64,000 nt of DNA from Zea mays. Taxonomy: Eukaryota; Streptophyta; Magnoliopsida; Poales; Poaceae. The notes beneath the pieces are model-generated. The model saw only the letters and a program-made list of their open reading frames with translations, made no database searches and had not been told where the DNA came from. A program made the position numbers and the translations under genes. Below are positions 61,666 to 64,000 of the stretch, piece by piece. The stretch's first letter is position 1, and each line of letters begins with the position of its first letter. Location of the stretch: the NCBI RefSeq assembly GCF_902167145.1, contig NC_050104.1, forward strand, positions 14,344,001-14,408,000. The letters are read 5' to 3'.

Positions 61666-64000
61666 ATGGGCAGTCTCCAGCAACCTCTCCGGCCTGGGGC
61701 GGTGCTTCGTTTCGGGACTCTTGAGTTCATGTCCTTCGACGGCAGCTACGACATGATACTTCTTCCACCGCCGCGCGACAACGACAATGGCGGCCGACAA
61801 CCCGCCCGCCGGCGGCGGAATCGACGACATCTTCCCCGCGTGGTGGAAGAGCAACATTCGAGCTCGCTCCGTTCTCTCCCCCGCCAACGGAGGAGGAGGC
61901 GGGGCCATCAAGGCCAAGCGGGAGGCCGCGCTTCGTTGGCCGTCGAGCGAATCGACGCCCCCGACGCCCCGACGGAAGGCACGCCGGACGTCGACCTCGC
62001 GTTCAAGACGAAGGCAAGCGCCGTCCCCCCGCGACACGCTGACCCCGAGCAAGAAGACGACGCCGGCGCGCTCGCGGAAAGCCTGCAGGACGTCACCCTC
62101 GTACCTGAGATGACGGTGCAACCAGTCCCCGATGTGACTACGTCGCTCCTCGTCGACCAAAAGGTACCGACTAACTCCCATCTTACGTCATTTCGACTCG
62201 GCCTCAACCCGCCAAACGACCTCGCTTTGGCGGGCGCTCTCATTGAGGCGAGTGCAACCCCACTGGGGTTTCGTATACGGTCACCTTGGGACCGGCTGAC
62301 GGACGTCTCGACCTACGGGCCCTCTGGGTCTGAGGAAGATGACGATCCCAGCGTCTATTGGGATTTCTCCGGACTTGGCAACCCCAGTGCCATGCGGGAC
62401 TTCATGACCGCATGTGACTACTACCTATCCGACTGTTCCGACGGAAGCCGCAGCCTTGGCGACGAGAGCTGCGGCCCAAGCCGCGAATGTTTCCACATCG
62501 AGCTAGGGGATCCCTCCGAAGGCAACCATCTCGGCATGCCAGAGGACGGTGATCTTCCTAGGCCGGTGCCTCGCGCCGACATCCCACGGGAGCTAGCTGT
62601 GGTCCCCGCTCCGGCGGGGGGTTACGACCCACAACTCGAGCAAGTCCGCGAGGCGCAGGCCAGGCTCAACGAGGGAACAGGAGCGCTTGAGCCGATCCGT
62701 CGGGACGTCGGGCAGGTATGGGCGGGCCAACCCTTGGCCGGAGAAATACGTCACCTGCCCCAAGGTCTCCAGCACCGCGTCGCCAACGATGTCAGGGTCA
62801 GGCCGTCGCCCGCATCCAGCGGGGTTGGTCAGAACCTGGCAGCCGCAGCGATGCTCCTCCGCGCGATGCCGGAGCCATCAACCACCGAGGGTCGGCGAAT
62901 CCAGGGAGAGCTCAAGAATCTCCTGGAAGGCGCTGCGGCCCGACGGGCCGAGAGCACTGCCTCCCGAAGGCAAGGATATCCCTCGGAACCTCATGCCGCG
63001 GCTTCCCGATTCATGCGGGAAGCCTCGGTCTACACCGGGCGCACGCGCAACACCGCGCCTGCGGCCCCGGGCCACCTCGGCAACGAGCACCATCGACGCG
63101 ACCGTCGGGCCCACCTCGACGAAAGGGTGCGCCGAGGCTACCACCCCAGGCGTGGGGGGCGCTACGACAGCGGGGAGGATCGGAGTCCCTCGCCCGAACC
63201 ACCCGGTCCGCAGGCCTTCAGTCGGGCCATCCGACGGGCGGCATTCCCGACCCGGTTCCGACCCCCGACTACTATCACGAAGTACTCGGGGGAAACGAGA
63301 CCGGAACTGTGGCTCGCGGACTACCGCCTTGCCTTCCAACTGGGTGGGACGGACGACGATAACCTCATCATCCGTAACCTCCCCCTGTTCCTCTCCGACA
63401 CTGCTCGCGCCTGGTTGGAGCACCTGCCTCTGGGGCAGATCTCCAACTGGGACGACTTGGTCCAAGCCTTCGCTGGCAATTTCCAGGGCACATACGTGCG
63501 CCCCGGGAATTCCTGGGACCTTCGAAGCTGCCGGCAACAGCCGGGGGAGTCGCTCCGGGACTACATCCGGTGATTCTCGAAGCAGCGCACCGAGCTGCCC
63601 AACATCACCGACTCGGATGTCATCGGCGCGTTCCTCGCCGGCACCACTTGCCGCGACCTGGTGAGCAAGCTGGGTCGCAAGACCCCCACCAGGGCGAGCG
63701 AGCTGATGGACATCGCCACCAAGTTCGCCTCTGGCCAGGAGGCGGTCGAGGCTATCTTCCGAAAGGACAAGCAGCCCTAGGGCCGCCCATCGGAAGAGGC
63801 TCCCGAGGCGTCTGCTCCGCGCGGCGCCAAGAAGAAAGGCAAGAAGAAGTCGCAATCGAAACGCGACGCCGCTGACGCGGACCTTGTCGCCGCCGCCGAG
63901 TACAAGAACCCTCGGAAGCCCCCCGGAGGTGCAAACCTCTTCGACAAGATGCTCAAGGAGCCGTGCCCCTACCATCAGGGGCCTGTCAAGCACACCCTCG
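61666..64000 (+). pseudogene. Gag of the Huck-like element, with two in-frame stops, runs off window
   Basis: First in-frame ATG after the primer site is 61666. An open frame of 636 codons includes a disordered Arg/Gly-rich region and then the Retrotrans_gag core (WLADYRLAFQLGG, AWLEHLPLGQI, WDDLVQAFAGNF, residues about 545-620). A TGA at 63571-63573 interrupts the core at an Arg position and a TAG at 63778-63780 follows; beyond both, the same frame continues with recognisable Gag (TELPNITDSDVIGAFLAGT, KKKGKKKSQSKRD). Both stops are what a C-to-T change of CGA or CAG would give. The copy cannot make full Gag without readthrough. It is cut by the window end. Confidence 0.85.

Larger units (their letters stand above)
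60085..64000 (+). mobile_element. Huck-like Ty3/Gypsy element, 5' LTR and gag, continues beyond window
   Basis: LTR starts TGTCGGGGACCATAATTAGG at 60085 and ends CGAAACGCCGACA at 61605, followed by the primer site TGGCGCGCCGGGTAG. A gag region follows. GC content and codon use differ sharply from the AT-richer elements to the left. The Huck name comes from recognising the LTR start. Pol and the 3' LTR lie outside the window. Confidence 0.85.

Noticed and set aside
62878..63993. 371-codon ORF on the minus strand opposite Gag
   Set aside because: GC-rich shadow of the Gag region with no recognisable domain, and Gag itself is supported by family motifs on the plus strand.

Overview
This is plant nuclear DNA, almost certainly maize (Zea mays) or a close relative. 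The evidence is a dense nest of LTR retrotransposons of maize type: Sirevirus Copia elements with CACCGGAC/GTCCGGTG palindromes in their LTRs, a Huck-like Gypsy element and a Tekay-like non-autonomous element. MITEs and two intron-containing grass genes are also present. There are no bacterial-style operons, and I recognised no tRNA, rRNA or CRISPR.

Left part (1-29402): one large PIF/Harbinger DNA transposon on the minus strand. It encodes a DDE transposase and a Myb/SANT-like partner protein, and later insertions cut it up. (a) A 16.8-kb non-autonomous LTR element (2530-19319, TSD AATTA) sits inside transposase exon 1 and leaves the start codon 16.8 kb away. (b) A complete Sirevirus with gag and pol (4624-13564, TSD ACACC) lies inside the left LTR of (a). 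(c) A Sirevirus-like solo LTR occupies 20299-21613 (TSD GCTAG). (d) A Sirevirus-like element with gag but no pol occupies 21694-28608 (6-bp flanking match GTAGCA).

Middle part (31339-46790): an L1-type LINE, plus strand, with a 15-bp TSD and damaged ORF1 and ORF2. A Tat-type Ty3/Gypsy element (32265-41930) is nested in its ORF1, and its two LTRs look identical. This Gypsy element lacks gag. It has an intact pol ORF and, on the opposite strand, a three-exon gene with its own TATA box. It is the most unusual object in the window.

Right part (46806-64000): the gene-bearing segment. Three MITEs stand head to tail, sharing single TTA junctions, upstream of a five-exon cinnamoyl-CoA-reductase-like gene (48637-50762, plus). 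After a Stowaway MITE comes a four-exon class II formin gene on the minus strand (52686-58593). It keeps the PTEN-like and C2 domains but has no FH1/FH2 in the window, and its 3.9-kb first intron carries a decayed RTE LINE, itself hit by MITEs. The window ends in a Copia RT fragment, an inverted 297-bp Huck-type LTR end, and a Huck-like element (LTR plus a stop-interrupted gag) that runs off the right edge.

Relative ages follow from nesting. The Harbinger element is older than the 16.8-kb element and the two other LTR insertions in it, and the 16.8-kb element is older than the Sirevirus inside it. The LINE is older than the gag-less Gypsy element. All family names rest on motif recognition, not on a database search.
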